Below are positions 1 through 12,499 of a stretch of DNA of 64,000 nucleotides, piece after piece (within the stretch, counting starts at the first letter, position 1; each line of letters starts with the position of its first letter). This DNA comes from Flaccisagitta enflata. Taxonomy: Eukaryota; Chaetognatha; Sagittoidea; Aphragmophora. The notes below the pieces were generated by a model that ran no database searches, was not told the origin of the DNA, and saw only the letters and a program-made list of their open reading frames with translations. The translations under genes were made by a program, and so were the position numbers. The DNA lies in assembly GCA_965153355.1 (NCBI GenBank), contig OZ231128.1, forward strand, positions 13,144,001 to 13,208,000, in the 5' to 3' direction.

Positions 1-1500
1 ATCTCTATCTCTTCACTTTTCTTACTGATTCATGTATCAATCTCTATCTCTTTACTTTTCTTAAATATTCATGTATCTATCTCCATTTCTTCATGTATCT
101 ATCTCTATCTCTTCTCTTTTCTTAAATATTCATGTATCTATCTCTATCTCTTCTCTTTTCTTACTGATTCATGTATCTATCTCTATCTCTTCACTTTTCT
201 TACTGATTCATGTATCAATCTCTATCTCTTTACTTTTCTTAAATATTCATGTATCTATCTCCATTTCTTTGCTTTTCTTACTGATTCATGTATCTATCTC
301 TATTTCTTTGCTTTTCTAACAGATTCATGTATCTATCTCTATCTCTTCTCATTTCTTAAATATTCATGTATCTATCTCTATCTCTTCTCTTTTCTTACTG
401 ATTCATGTATCTATCTCCATTTCTTTTCTTTTCTAACAGATTCATGTATCTATCTCTATCTCTTCTCTTTTCTTACTGATTCATGTATCTATCTCTATCT
501 CTTCTCTTTTCTTACTGATTCATGTATCTATCTCCATTTCTTTGCTTTTCTAACAGATTCATGTATCTATCTCTATCTCTTCTCTTTTCCTACAGATTCA
601 TGTATCTATCTCTATCTCTTCTCTTTTCTTACTGATTCATGTATCTATCTCTATCTCTTTTCTTCTCTTACAAATTCATGTATCTACCTCCATCTCTTCT
701 CTTTTCTAACAGATTCATGTATCTATCTCTATCTCTTCTCTTTTCTTACAGATTTATGTATCTATCTCTATCTCTTTTCTTCTCTTACAAATTCATGTAT
801 CTACCTCCATCTCTACTCTTTTTTTTACAGATTCATGTATCTATCTCCATCTCTTCTCTTTTCTTACTGATTCATGTATCTATCTCTATCGCTTCTCTTT
901 TCTCAGAGATTCATGTATTTATCTCCATCTCTTCTATTTTCCTACAGATTCATGTATCTATCTCTATCTCTTTTCTTCTCTTACTGATTCATGTATCTAT
1001 CTCTGTTTCTTCTCTTTTCTCACAGATTCTTGTATCTCTTTACTTTTCTTAAATATTCATGTATCTATCTCCATCTCTCCTCTTTTCTCACAGATTCATG
1101 TATCTATCTCCATCTCCTCACTTTTCTTAGAGATTCATGTATCTATCTCTATCTCTTCTCTTTTCTTACTGATTCATGTATCTATCTCCATCTCTTCTTT
1201 TTTCCTACAGATTCATGTATCTATCTCTATCTCTTCTTACCTAACAGATTCTGTATCTATCTATCTTTTCTCTTTTCTTTTTTTTATCAGAGATTCATGT
1301 ATCTATCTCTATCTCTTCTCTTTTCTTAAATATTCATGTATCTATCTCTATCTCTTATCTTTTCTTACTGATTCATGTATCTATCTCTATCTCTCTTTCT
1401 AACAGTTTATGTATCTCTCTGTATTCTCTTTTTCCTAACAGATTAGAGTGTATCTCTCTCCATCTCTTCTCTTTTCTCACTGTTTTATGTTTCTATCCGC
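1..1500. repeat. 39-bp minisatellite, pyrimidine-rich
   Basis: About 38 tandem copies of a 39-bp unit containing CATGTATCTATCTCTATCTC and then a CTTCTCTTTTCTTACTGATT-type tail. Copies vary at the tail (TTAAATATT, CTAACAGATT, CTCACAGATT) and degrade after about 1400. The array runs off the left edge of the window. Open frames across it are repeat artefacts, since 39 is a multiple of 3. Confidence 0.95.
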
Positions 1501-1593
1501 GTATCTTTTTCTGTATTTCCCCTTCATTTCTTACGTCGCTTTTTCCTACCATTCCTCTTATCATCGTTCGTCGCTATCTTTGTCTCTCCTTTG

Positions 1594-1623
1594 CAGGGTA
1601 TTACAAAGTGCCCAAGCGCGCAG
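1594..1623 (+). mobile_element. hAT-type terminal fragment
   Basis: The sequence from CAGGGTATTACAAAG onward matches the first 29 bases of the hAT-type element at 42025, with about two differences. I see no matching right end nearby, so this is a lone terminus or fragment at the edge of the minisatellite. Confidence 0.5.
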
Positions 1624-1872
1624 AAAGACAGGCAAAGAAAATAAACTCTAAAGATTTTTGGGGTGAAAATGTGAAAATTGTTTTTGCCTACAAACAATGT
1701 AATGATAAATGATTTTCTATCTTTCATGTAATCAAAATACTGTAAATACAGCTTCACTAAATTTTTAGGAGGAAGAATGTGACTTTTTAAAAGAATTTTC
1801 TGTTTTCCCATGATTGGGCTTTAAGTAAGACGTCAGTTACATAGAATAGAATCAGTTTTAGTTTCTATTTAT

Positions 1873-2044
<172 letters not shown>

Positions 2045-2545
2045 TCCTCTTTCCAGGTTCACCAGCAACAGGACGTTACCAGGACGGCACGGAAAACGCA
2101 CTGGAAAGCCGATCACCGGTGAAGTGACGCATCGCCAAAGACAATCAACATCAATGACATTTGCGACATCGTTAGTTGTGATGTCCCATGCGAAATGCGA
2201 GATCACTTTCTGAACCCCAGCGAATCCCTGAGGCAAGGACGGCGTTGACAACCGAGTCAACGACATGCTTCAAGCCTCCTTCTACGCAAACCACGCCAAC
2301 AATTAAAAACTGTTGTTCATCTGTCATTCCAAATGACTGTCGTCAAAGCGCTTTTGATTCCAAGTAACAAAAGACACTCGATGACGCGAAAAATCGATCT
2401 GAGAAGACGAGAAGCCTAATAATTGTGTGACGAACACTTCTTTCTTTCAATCTGCCTATATTGATATGTCGCAGTTCTTTTGTTCCGTGTTCATGTCATG
2501 GGTATCTAATAGAAGCATGTTAAATCCAAAATCCAATCCATCTGA

Positions 2546-2743
2546 AACAAGGCCAACACCTATAATTCGCGTGCAGAACACATTTACAGAATGACTTAGA
2601 ATGACTTAGTATACCCTAAAATGACTTAAAATAAACAAAGAAATGGTGATAAAAGAAGTAAAAGTGTGACGGACCGACAGACCGACCGACCGGCAGACGG
2701 ATGGACAAAGCAGGGTGTAGAGTCACGTGCATGCGACTAAAAA
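2546..2743 (+). mobile_element. Family A element, subfamily A2
   Basis: It starts AACAAGGCCAACACC and carries ATTCGCGTGC near the 5' end. Next come AATGACTTA-type repeats and a GACC/GGAC tetranucleotide run. It ends in an imperfect hairpin (AGTCACG / TGCGACT) followed by AAAAA. It has the same architecture as 5271-7654, 34461-34645 and 57857-58038. The 2744-3054 stretch downstream shows nothing recognisable. Confidence 0.8.
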
Positions 2744-3054
2744 CTGGGCAAGATTATGTTTTATAGCAAAGCTGCCTTGTTGTCAACATAGAAATAACTG
2801 CAAAATCTCACAAAGAACATTAAATAGTATACCTTGTAGGCGACTATCCCTTAATAATAATAACGGGTGTACTGTAGCAGTGCATCCCTGAAGTTATAGA
2901 TATTCTGTAGGCAGAAGCTGGTGAGTAAATGTTGTTTTTAGTCTTTCAGTAGTTTCCCTCCTCCTTCTCAAGGCAGTTGTGTCCGATTCTAGGATCAGTT
3001 GACTGTCACTTCTATGAACAACAAAACAGTTTGATACGCCATAGAAAAGTGATA

Positions 3055-3659
3055 CCATCTTGGCCATAGAAAAAACGGACAGCTTCTATGTGTCATATCT
3101 CGCTTAGTTCTAATTGCAATGAGATGACTTTTTTTACAAATTTGCATCTTCAATATATCTATCAAATGAAAGCTGGCTAGTTTCTGTATCTTGATTTGTT
3201 TAGAAATGAAAAAAAAAACATGCTTTTTACAAGTGTGGTGGACTGGTCGTTATAATCATTTCCAGTTCATAATGATGGCACACTAGCGCACTGTACCGAA
3301 TGTACGAAGATACATCATCAAAATTTACTATTGAAGCTCCTTGAGGATTACCCAGAAACAACCCAGATCTCAATCGAGTTGAGAACTTGCGGAGTTGGAT
3401 AGAAGAAAACCTGCAGCAACATGAGAAAGCAACATCAAAATTGGAACCAAAACGAAATGCGAAAAGGAACAACATTACCCTGAAGTACCTCCAGATTCTC
3501 TGCATGTCAATGCCACAGCATATAAATGCAATTGGTTGTAGGTGTCCAAGTTGGTCAGTCAAAATACTAAATGCATGTTGATTTGTCTATTGCATTGTTC
3601 CATTCTAGTCAATGATTAAATTTAAACACCTACTGTCCGTATATTTTTGGCCAAGGTGG
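3055..3659 (+). mobile_element. Internally deleted Tc1/mariner element
   Basis: Both ends carry inverted repeats. The left begins CCATCTTGGCCATAGAAAAA and the right, read in reverse, begins CCACCTTGGCCAAAAATATA; ACGGACAG follows in both. TA dinucleotides flank both ends (3053-3054 and 3660-3661), as expected for Tc1/mariner. The element is about 605 bp and contains only the C-terminal part of a transposase, so it cannot move on its own. Confidence 0.75.
3268..3581 (+). pseudogene. Tc1/mariner transposase C-terminal remnant
   Basis: One frame reads HNDGTLAHCTECTK, which resembles the D-x-P-x-H segment around the second catalytic aspartate. After a frameshift near 3350-3380, a second frame reads NPDLNRVENLRSWIEENL. 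This is the family's hallmark SPDLNPIEN-W block carrying the last acidic catalytic residue. It continues to SMPQHINAIG, matching the usual SMPRRIQAVI-type C terminus. The frameshift and the lost N-terminal half make it a pseudogene. It lies inside the terminal repeats of the element at 3055-3659. Confidence 0.75.
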
Positions 3660-3798
3660 TATACAGATGGGTAGGGACAACACTCGGTATACAAGTTATA
3701 TTACAAGAGTAACAAACCAACATTTACTTTCTTGAAACTCGTACGCAACTAATTATCCCGCGGAGTAGGGTATACTGAACCTTTAAGTCTTTTTCCGT

Positions 3799-3984
<186 letters not shown>

Positions 3985-4389
3985 CTTTGTTATTTCTTTG
4001 CGTCTGATGCCATTCTCACTTCTTTGCAACAAGTTTGACATGTTTTTTGTTCCGTTGTTTCGGCGGAACTTTTCTCTTCCATTCTTACCAAAACGGTTAA
4101 GTCAATAAAAGTCGCTTTTACTCAGCGGGGACACGTACAGAAGTACTCGGGAAAAACATTTTGGTTGGTGGATTTCTTACAGATCATGATGATAAAGGGC
4201 TACAATTGCTGATAAAAAAAAGTTTATGGTACTTGTATTAGTTATGATCATGATGCCTGAAGTAGCTCACATTACGTCACTATCACCTACGCCTAGGAAT
4301 GAATTAGAGGTAAGCGTCACTAGAGCATGTGTTAAGTGACTAAATGATTCTATAACTTTTGATGAAGCAGATTTATTGCCAATGAAGAA

Positions 4390-4598
4390 AACAAAGCCGA
4401 ATACACGGCTACCTTAGCCGCGTGTCGGTGGGCAGGGGCCATATCTGAGGCCATTAGACCGTATGGGCAGGGGCAGTAAGGTGAAAGAATAAAAATCATA
4501 AAAAAAAGTAAAATGACACTGATAGACTGACAGATGCATGGACGAACGAACGGACGGACAAAGCGAGGTGTAGAGTCGCGTGGACGCGACAATAAAAC
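4390..4598 (+). mobile_element. Family A element, subfamily A0
   Basis: AACAAAGCCGAATACACGG opens the copy. It continues with TGGGCAGGGGCCATATCTGAGG and a GGGCAGGGGCAGTAAGGT block, then a short GGAC/GAAC run. AAAGCGAGGTGTAGAGTCGCG follows and GACGCGAC closes the hairpin. This is the long-headed subfamily, also seen at 17394, 27426, 50532 and 58646. Confidence 0.8.
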
Positions 4599-4627
4599 TA
4601 CAGCATCTCTCATGAAAATTGGATAAC

Positions 4628-4706
4628 ACTACCCCATCTAAGTCAAGGACAAGAGCCTTTGGATCTCCTAATGGTGTTTAAATAGACCCATCCTTTAAAT
4701 TTCCGA
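4628..4706 (+). repeat. Dispersed repeat D, copy 1
   Basis: About 78 bases starting near CCCCATCTAAGTCAAGGACA match 7841-7918 (CCCCATCTAAATTAAGAACA), through AAGAGCCTTTGGA to GACCCATC and CCTTTAAA. Both copies sit shortly downstream of a family A 3' end. The rest of 4600-5270 shows no gene. Confidence 0.6.
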
Positions 4707-5391
4707 AAAAAACTCCCTTTTCAGAAATCATCTCAAAACTTTTCAAAAGTCATGCATCATTTAGAAAAGAGTCAGCAATTTCTGTCCAAATCTGAGATAT
4801 GCTGACCAGTGACTATAAGAAAACACCTGATAGATATGACAGGCCGAAAGAAGACCATGTCCATCTGGGCACCCTTTCAGAGATAGCAAGAAAATGAAAC
4901 ACTCTCCTTCTTTAAACAACCCTTGAAAAAAATCAACCCTAAAAATCAACCCTAAAATTATCTTTTTAAACGCAGACTAAAAGAGTATTTTCTTTCTGAG
5001 TATACAGATTGATGATCTTTGTTGGTTTAGACGGATTAAGCTTTTACGGATACAAGTTTTTGTTGCTTTTACAAGTTTACAGTTACACGGCCTAATGATA
5101 ACATTTTTGTCTATATCAAGTTTTAAATGTTACGCTTCTTTTTGTTTTTTTCAAATGAGGACACTGTTGGAAACAAGTCGTCAGACTTTTACAGATCTAT
5201 CCTCCGATTTTAACAACTACACCGCTGATGAAACGTTTGTTCATACCGAAATGAAATTCATTCATTCATCAACAAGGCCAACACCTATAAGTCGCGTGCA
5301 GGACAAAAATAACTGAACTGACCTGACTCCTTATTGTATCTTTTTATCGAAAATCAGACTTATACGCAACCCAAAAAGACACAAACTAGAC

Positions 5392-6190
5392 TCAAACCAG
5401 ACTCAAACAGGACTCAAACCAGACTCAAACCAGACTCAAACCAGAATTAAACCAGACCGAAACCAGACCTAAATCAGACATAAACCAGACATAAACCAGA
5501 CATAAACCAGATCTAAGCCAGACTCAAACCAGACTCAAACAAGACTCAAACCAGACTCAAACCAGACTCAAACAAGACTTAAACAAGACCGAAACCAGGC
5601 TCAAAACCGAAGCCAAACCCGAGCTCAAACCAGACTCAACCAGACTCAAACCAGACTCAAACCAGACTCAAACAGAATTAAACCAGACAAAACAGACCAA
5701 AACCAGACCAAAACCAGACCTAAATCAGACCTAAAGTAACATAAACCAGACAAAAACCAGACATAGACCAGACCTAAACCAGACCTAACCCAGACCTAAA
5801 CCAGACATAAATCAGACATGAACCAGTCTTAAACCAGACTTAATCCAGACTTAAACCAGACGTAAACCAGACTTAAACCAGACTTTAACCAGACTTAAAC
5901 CAGACTTAAACCATACTTATCTTTAATATCATTTTAACCAGCAGACTTAAACCAGCAGACTTAAACCATTAGACCAGCAGACTTAAACCATTAGATTTAA
6001 ACCAGCAGACTTAAACCAGCAGACTTAAACCAGCAGATTCAAACTAGCAGGCTTTAACCAGCAGACTTAACCCATTAGATTTCAACCAGCAGACTTAAAC
6101 CAGCAGATTTAAACCAGCAGATTTGAACCATGAGACTAACCATCAGACTTTACCGCAGACTTTAACAGCAGACTCTAACCTACAGACCAA
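5392..6190. repeat. AACCAGACTC-type minisatellite
   Basis: Short units of about 10 to 13 bases, AACCAGACTC, AACCAGACTTA and AACCAGCAGACTTA, change type along the array. It lies inside the 2.4 kb family A2 element. Confidence 0.9.
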
Positions 6191-6235
6191 ATTAACCTAA
6201 CTTAACCAGCAATGACCCAACATGATCGAACTTGA

Positions 6236-7520
6236 CCAACATGACCATAATAACCAAAATGACCAAAAATGACCAAAAATGACCAAAAATGACCAAAATG
6301 ACCAAAAATGACCAAAAATGACCAAAAATGACCAAAATGACCAAAAATGACCAAAATGACCAAAAATGATCAAATATGACCAAAAATGACCAAAAATGAC
6401 TAAAATTGACCAAAAATGATCAAAATGACCAAAATGACCAAAAATGACCAAAAATGACCAAAAATGACCAAAATGACCAAAATGACCGAAGATAACCAAA
6501 AATGACCAGCAGATTTGAACCATGAGACTTTAACCATCAGACTTTACCCACCAGACTTTAACCAGCAGACTCTAACCTGCAGACTTCAACCAGCAGACTT
6601 TAACCAGCAGACTTTAACCAGCAGACTTTAACCAGCAGACTTTAACCAAAAATGACCAAAAATGACCAAAAATGACCAAAAATGACCAAAATGACCAAAA
6701 ATGAACAAAATGACCAAAATGACTATGGTAATGACAAAAATGATCAAATGTATTAAATGACCAAAAATAATCAAAATTGACAAAAATGACCAAAAATAGC
6801 CAAATATTAAAAATAATAAAAATATTAGTGACCAAAATGAGCCAAAATGACCAAAAATGACCAAGAAGCCAAAATGACCAAAATGATGCAAAAAACATTA
6901 AAATGACCAAAATAAACTAAATGACTAATTAAAAAATAACTAAAAATAACTAAAAATGACCCAAAATGGTCAAAAAGTACCAAAAATGATCAAAAAGTTC
7001 CAAAAATGTCCAAAAATGTCCAAAAATGACCAAAAATGACCAAAATGACCAAAATGACCAAACGACCAAAATGACCAAATATGACCAAAAATGATCATAA
7101 TGACCAAAATGACCTTAAATGACCAAAAATGACCAAAAATGGCCAAAAATGACCAAATAAATAAAAATGACCAAAATGACCAAAATGACCAAAAATGACA
7201 AAATGACTATAAAATGACCAAAATGACCAAAAATGATCAAAACGTCAAAATGATCAATGACCAAAATTGACCAAAACTGACCAAATGACCAAAATGACCA
7301 AATAATAAAATGATAAATATTAAAATGACCAAATGACCAAAATGACAAAAGGCAGTAAAGTGATCAAAATGATCCGGTGTAGTCAAAAAATAGTAAAGTG
7401 TTAAAATTGACAAAATTGACCAAAATGACTAAAATGACCAAAGAATAACCAAAATAGCCAAAATGACTAAAAATATTAAAGCCAAAAATGACTAAAGCAA
7501 CCAATAATTCCCAACAAAAA
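6236..7520. repeat. AATGACCAAA-type minisatellite
   Basis: Units of 9 to 11 bases (AATGACCAA, AAAAATGACC) with a 6515-6645 interruption of AACCAGCAGACTTT units. The unit resembles the AATGACTTA repeats inside short A2 copies, so it probably grew from them. The minus-strand WSFLVIFGHF-type frames are artefacts. Confidence 0.9.
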
Positions 7521-7840
7521 AAAAATGACTCAAAATAACTCAGACAAACAAAAGACACCAAACAAAGTGTTACGGACCGACAGACCGACAGACCGACCGA
7601 CCGACCGACCGACCGACGGAGCGGGTTGTAGAGTCGCGTGCACGCGACTAAAAACTTGAAATGAAGCAGTATTCAATCCAATTTGTTACAGAAAACAAAT
7701 CACCTAAGGTTTAGTTAGTTACCCATATATAAGCTAGTTACCAGAGGCAATGTTGTAAAAAACCATTTCCTTAGAGAATCAACCAATTGGGACCGCCGGT
7801 ATTCCAAACCAAGGTACTGAAATATATGAAAGTTGGTCAA

Positions 7841-7918
7841 CCCCATCTAAATTAAGAACAAGAGCCTTTGGAGCTCTCAAAGGTGTTTAATCTGGACCCA
7901 TCACAACTATCCTTTAAA
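7841..7918 (+). repeat. Dispersed repeat D, copy 2
   Basis: Homologous to 4628-4706. The surrounding 7655-8280 stretch is otherwise unrecognised and has no convincing exon. Confidence 0.55.
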
Positions 7919-8261
7919 CTGTCTTTATGATAGCTGGTAAGATGAACTGTACTTTAATACTGCCTTTTACGGTGCCTCACCGTACGTATATTAACATTTT
8001 GTTTCCTTTCTCCCCCCTCACTTTCTCTTTCTTCCTCTCTCTCGTCTATTTGTCAATTAGACAGCCGTTCCTTGATCCTTTGTTGATTGCTTTGCTTTTA
8101 CCTTTTGGAAGAACAAGTCTCTCCAAGTCTTTCCACTTTCATCGGAATTTGTTTTCTTTCAAGTCCTTTCACCATCAGGCACGTGTTGTTTTTATTACCC
8201 CTTTTCCGATCGGTTCTTCTCAGTTTCCAAATGACTCTCTATTTCTCTGTCCCTGCTTCTC

Positions 8262-8400
8262 TTTTGTCTCTGTCTCTTTCTCTGTCTCTGTCTCTGTCTC
8301 TATCCTGTCTTTTTTTGTCTGTCTCTCTACCTGTCTGTCTCCGTTTATCTATCTTTGTCTCTGTCTGTCTGTCGCTGTTTGTCTATGTGTCTCTCTCTCC
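8262..8400. repeat. CTCTGT-rich simple repeat
   Basis: Imperfect CTCTGT / CTGT units. The overlapping serine/leucine-rich frames are not considered coding. Confidence 0.8.
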
Positions 8401-8464
8401 TTTAATCAGTGAACAAACACATCTGTCAGCAGCAATAAACAAATGAATCACAGAGTATAATGGA

Positions 8465-8603
8465 AACAAGGCCGGATACACGGCCACCAGTTGCAGACGG
8501 GTGGGCAGGAGCGGAAATGCGCGGTTTCACACTTTTCGGCTCGTGCTCATCGACGGACGGACGGACAAAGCCTCTTATAGAGTTGCGTGTCCGCAACTAA
8601 AAA
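8465..8603 (+). mobile_element. Family A element, subfamily A1
   Basis: AACAAGGCCGGATACACGG, GTGGGCAGGAGCGGAAATGC, TTTCACACTTTTCGGCTCG, a short GGAC run and AAAGCCTCTTATAG lead to the hairpin AGTTGCGTGTCCGCAACT, then AAAAA. At 139 bp it is the most compact complete copy. Confidence 0.85.
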
Positions 8604-8817
8604 CCTGGTATACTTGTATGAGAAATAACAGAAATAAACAAATGAACAACATCGTGCCATGGCGTCATAACAGTCTTCTTCTTCTGTCGCCATTTTTGCT
8701 CTTTTTTTCTCATTGTCCTCGATCTTATTTTTTTAGATTTTCGGCAGATGGCTGTCGCGTCCTTGATGATCTCTTTTGGCCTGAAACACAGAGACAGAGA
8801 CAGAGAAAAAGACGTAA

Positions 8818-8818
<1 letters not shown>

Positions 8819-8889
<71 letters not shown>

Positions 8890-8940
8890 AAGGAAGAGAG
8901 AGAGAGGAGAGAGAGAGAGAGAAGAGAAGGAGAAGAAAGA

Positions 8941-8978
<38 letters not shown>

Positions 8979-9000
8979 AGAGAGAGAAAGAGAAGAGAAA
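8819..9000. repeat. (GA)n microsatellite, interrupted
   Basis: A pure (GA)n core at 8819-8885, then an imperfect GA/GAAA purine tract to about 9000. Open frames on both strands are artefacts. Confidence 0.95.
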
Positions 9001-9082
9001 ACCAGTCTCCTCCCAGCCTCGAAGGCAGAGACATGGCCACATGCCTGAAACATCAATAGAGGACAGGATGGTGAAGAGACAT

Positions 9083-9104
9083 TGAGAGAGAGAGAGAGAG
9101 AGAG

Positions 9105-9157
<53 letters not shown>

Positions 9158-9158
9158 C
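9083..9158. repeat. (GA)n(CA)n microsatellite
   Basis: A short GA run is followed by about 23 CA units. Confidence 0.95.
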
Positions 9159-9185
9159 CACATACACATACACATAAGCTTCTAT

Positions 9186-9261
9186 GTGCGTTTTCACACT
9201 TTTCAGACTAACGGACGGACTGACGGACCTGTTTAAGAGTCGCGAGTCGACAACTAAAGAA
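9186..9261 (+). mobile_element. Family A1 3' fragment
   Basis: GCGTTTTCACACTTTTCAGACT, a GGAC run, then GAGTCGCGAGTCGACAACTAAAG, a degraded 3' hairpin. The 5' part is missing. The 9262-10460 stretch that follows has no supported gene; a very degraded family A copy may lie at about 9955-10072 (GTGGGCAGGGGCAG, ACCGACC run). Confidence 0.5.
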
Positions 9262-10460
9262 GAAGCGTACTCATCTAGTGAGCGAGAGTGGAAGAGAAAA
9301 ACGATTCTTCTTCTTTTCACTTTAGCCCTAACTACCATTCCAGTTCCAAATCTAATTATGGTTGAGTTGATAATGGCACATTATGGAAACACTTTTTCGG
9401 TTTCCCTCTAACTAGATGGTGGCGGTAATTTTGTCGCTTGCTAAGCCACTATAGTTATAAGAGTGGTATGTTAGTTGGTTGGTTGGTTGGATGATGTAAA
9501 ATTGTCTGAACCGACCGAACCACACCATAGCCTCTGTCCACCCCTGTCCACCTCCATTACGGCCTCTGCCCGCCCACGAGCGACCACTTATTGGCCGTGT
9601 ATTCTGGGGGGGTCGGTATCAACCAACTTTGGCAATGCCAATCGGACATATCAACAGACCATGCGCAATCACAAATCAACCTAATAACTAAAAGGAAAAG
9701 TTTATGAGACTTTATCTTCAATTATTAACCCACACACCTTTCCCATAATGAAGCAAAGAATCCCTCTTCCTCTTCTTCTCCTATTCATTATTATGCAATA
9801 AGGGTGGCTTGCTTTGACACAACTGTTAATGTCCCCTTTTCCTTTCATGTGTTTATAAATTGTTTTAACACTTGTGCTCATAGCTCAAACACCAATTTCC
9901 CCCCCCCCCAGTGTATACAGCCTGGTTTTCTGGCGGATAAGCCTCACACTCAAATCGAGAGATTGGATGGATGTCTCGGAAGCGTGGGCAGGGGCAGAAA
10001 ACCTTGAAAAAAGCTCCTTGGTGACAGACAGACTTTTGGACCAACCGACCAACAGACCGACGGACCGACCGAAAAGAGAAGATCAAAGAATTGTTTTTAC
10101 AGAAATTAAGTTCAACTTACCGCGAAATAACAAAATGATAGTGGTCAGTTTGCAAATAGCAGAAAATGGGTTATTAAAATCTATCTTCAATTGGTTACAG
10201 CGTCTGAACTGCTGCGAGGTTTCTTGCTTTAATGGTCTTCGCTCTCTATTTCTTTCGGACGCGACTCCCTGATTGCCGTGTCAGTCGGTCAGTCGGTTAG
10301 TCGACAGATGATGAGTTGGACAAATCAATCAGCCCACGCGTCACTGATTACGTCCTGCATCGTTAACATGTATTTTTCTCTCTTTATTCTATTTACTCTT
10401 ACCATCACGGCTGGTTAATATATCCAGCCTTGTTTGAATTCCGAGCGGTTTTCGCATTAC

Positions 10461-10511
10461 TGCTCCTGCCAAACCGTCCGCGACTGGATTGCCGTGTATC
10501 CGGCCTTGTTT
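10461..10511 (-). mobile_element. Family A0 5' fragment
   Basis: Read in reverse: AACAAGGCCGGATACACGGC, then the TCGCG motif and GGCAGGAGCAGTAATGCG. Only the 5' head of the element is present. Confidence 0.5.
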
Positions 10512-10620
10512 CAATTGCAAAGCCGTTAGAACTGGAAGCGATATTAGGAATTGGGACTCTGCATCATTGTATTGGTTCATACTGCATTCATTCACAATAC
10601 AGGTTGAACAACCTCAAGTG

Positions 10621-11575
10621 GGGGAAAGTAAAAGCTAATTTTTCAAAAATTACTCAAGATAATCGAAATCTGAAAGTTACTACAGGGAATTGCCTGAAAT
10701 TTCCATTCTTGGCTTTGGATTATCTGAAATGGCAACAAAGACAATATGACCATAATTGTGAATCACAATTTGTGATGATTTCACTCTAGTCACAGAAAAA
10801 GTGGTTCTGAAGGCATTTTTTATCAAACCTGTTTCTCATGTAAAAATGTCACATCAACATTCAAATGGATAGAAAAACTGAATACTTTATCAAAGTGCGT
10901 CAGTTTGAGACCTATACTAGGGTTTTCGGTGCATTTCTGGAAAAATTCCGGAGAAGAGAATGAAAATACATAAAAAAACGACTGGCAGAGTGAAGCTGGT
11001 TTTTTAGTGATATCTGTTTTTGAACACTTAAATGATTTTGACATATCTTCCAAAGTATTTGAGTAATTGACTTTTGCTTTTGCCTAAACAAAATGTCAGG
11101 TAATTGTCTGAATCACTGTGAAAGATGAGGCGTGAGTATACAGTACCACGCAGATCAAAAAAAAAACGCACTTTTAAATGGTTGATTTAGCCACTAAATC
11201 TTCAAAAAACTATAGAAAATCTTAAATCATTTTGAAGCCCTTTGAAAGTACTTTCATTTGGCGCCAATCTGGTATTGCTATCTTTTTTTGTTTAGAAATG
11301 GCATCAGTTTGAGTAAAACCATTGCCTATTTCAGTTTCGCAATCCCTATAAAAAAATGCATTTTAGCAAAATAGTGCTTCTCTTTGCAGAGCTCTAGCTC
11401 CTAATCCGTTTGAAATACATATCTAGGATTGGTCTAGAATGAAAGATTTTTTGAAAATCTTTCAAAATGTCTGTCTTAAAAACAGCTAAAATTACTTCTT
11501 ATATCTGTTTTATCAATTGATAGATAGGTGCGTCTTTTTTTTTGGTAGTTTTGTAATCCTTAACTTTTACTTTCC
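10621..11575. other. Unassigned AT-rich stretch with weak terminal inverted repeat
   Basis: GGGGAAAGTAAAAG at 10621-10634 has its reverse complement at 11562-11575, so this could be an old 0.95 kb transposon. An internal segment at 11145 (TACCACGCAGATCAAAAAAA, then ACGCACTTTT) resembles 50415-50450. No transposase or gene is recognisable here or in the flank to 12130. Confidence 0.3.
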
Positions 11576-12126
11576 CCGTGAATGAAAATTAAAAACAAGA
11601 TTTGTGTAATGACAGATATTGCCACCATCATTTGTAAGCTTCTGAGCCATTTGGTGTCAAAGACCCCAAGGAATATTTTGTCAACATTACCCTGTCGTCA
11701 CCTTGTCTGAAAAGAAAAGGGAAAAATAACGGTTAGCTTTTTTTTTTTTTGTCTCTCTAATGAGAAAAGAATTTCTGAATTTTCAATGAATTTCTCTTGT
11801 TTTTCCCCGATTGTAAGCGGACAGCAGCCTCAAAGAATCGACGTCGAAATTGCTTGTGTATCAACTGACAAATCTGCCCCCTGTAGACCCTCTGGTCTTA
11901 TGGGGATTTATCATCTTTATTTCTTGTAAACTATCAATTTTCCAGGCTAAAGGTTATGCCAGTTAGGGGGTCTATAAAACCCAAGATACACACACACTGA
12001 CACACACAATTTCAATCATACAAAATTTCAATCATGACTTCTATACAAATTTCTCCTGCACTAAAATCCCAAATGGCGGGGTTCAACTGAAATGTTAAAA
12101 CTATGAGAGGGCTATAGGGCAATGAC

Positions 12127-12231
<105 letters not shown>

Positions 12232-12499
12232 CTAGACAGACAGCTAGACAGACAGCCAGATAGTTTCAGAAAAGTCAAAGAAAAGATAGGGCAGATGGAG
12301 AAGATGGAAGAGATAGAGAAATGTATGTTTGCGATTGGGGAAAAATAAGATTGATGATCAGCATCGTATCGTCCTGGAAAACCACCAGAATTCCCCAGAA
12401 ACACTCCATTTTTTTATTCATTCCACCCCTCTACTTGTCTTTTTTTTTTTGTTCTTATTCTTTCTTTTTTTATTTTTAGACATGCACAAGGGGAAAGAT

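Larger units (their letters stand above)
5271..7654 (+). mobile_element. Expanded family A2 element, 2.4 kb
   Basis: It starts AACAAGGCCAACACCTATAA with the subterminal motif AGTCGCGTGC at 5290-5299. It ends with the perfect 18-bp palindrome AGTCGCGTGCACGCGACT at 7632-7649, then AAAAA. The 5' motif is the exact reverse complement of 7640-7649. A normal A2 copy is about 180-200 bp (2546-2743, 57857-58038). Here the interior is about 2.1 kb of minisatellite (5392-7520) ahead of the usual GACC run at 7570-7615. I infer one element whose internal repeats expanded. Confidence 0.7.
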
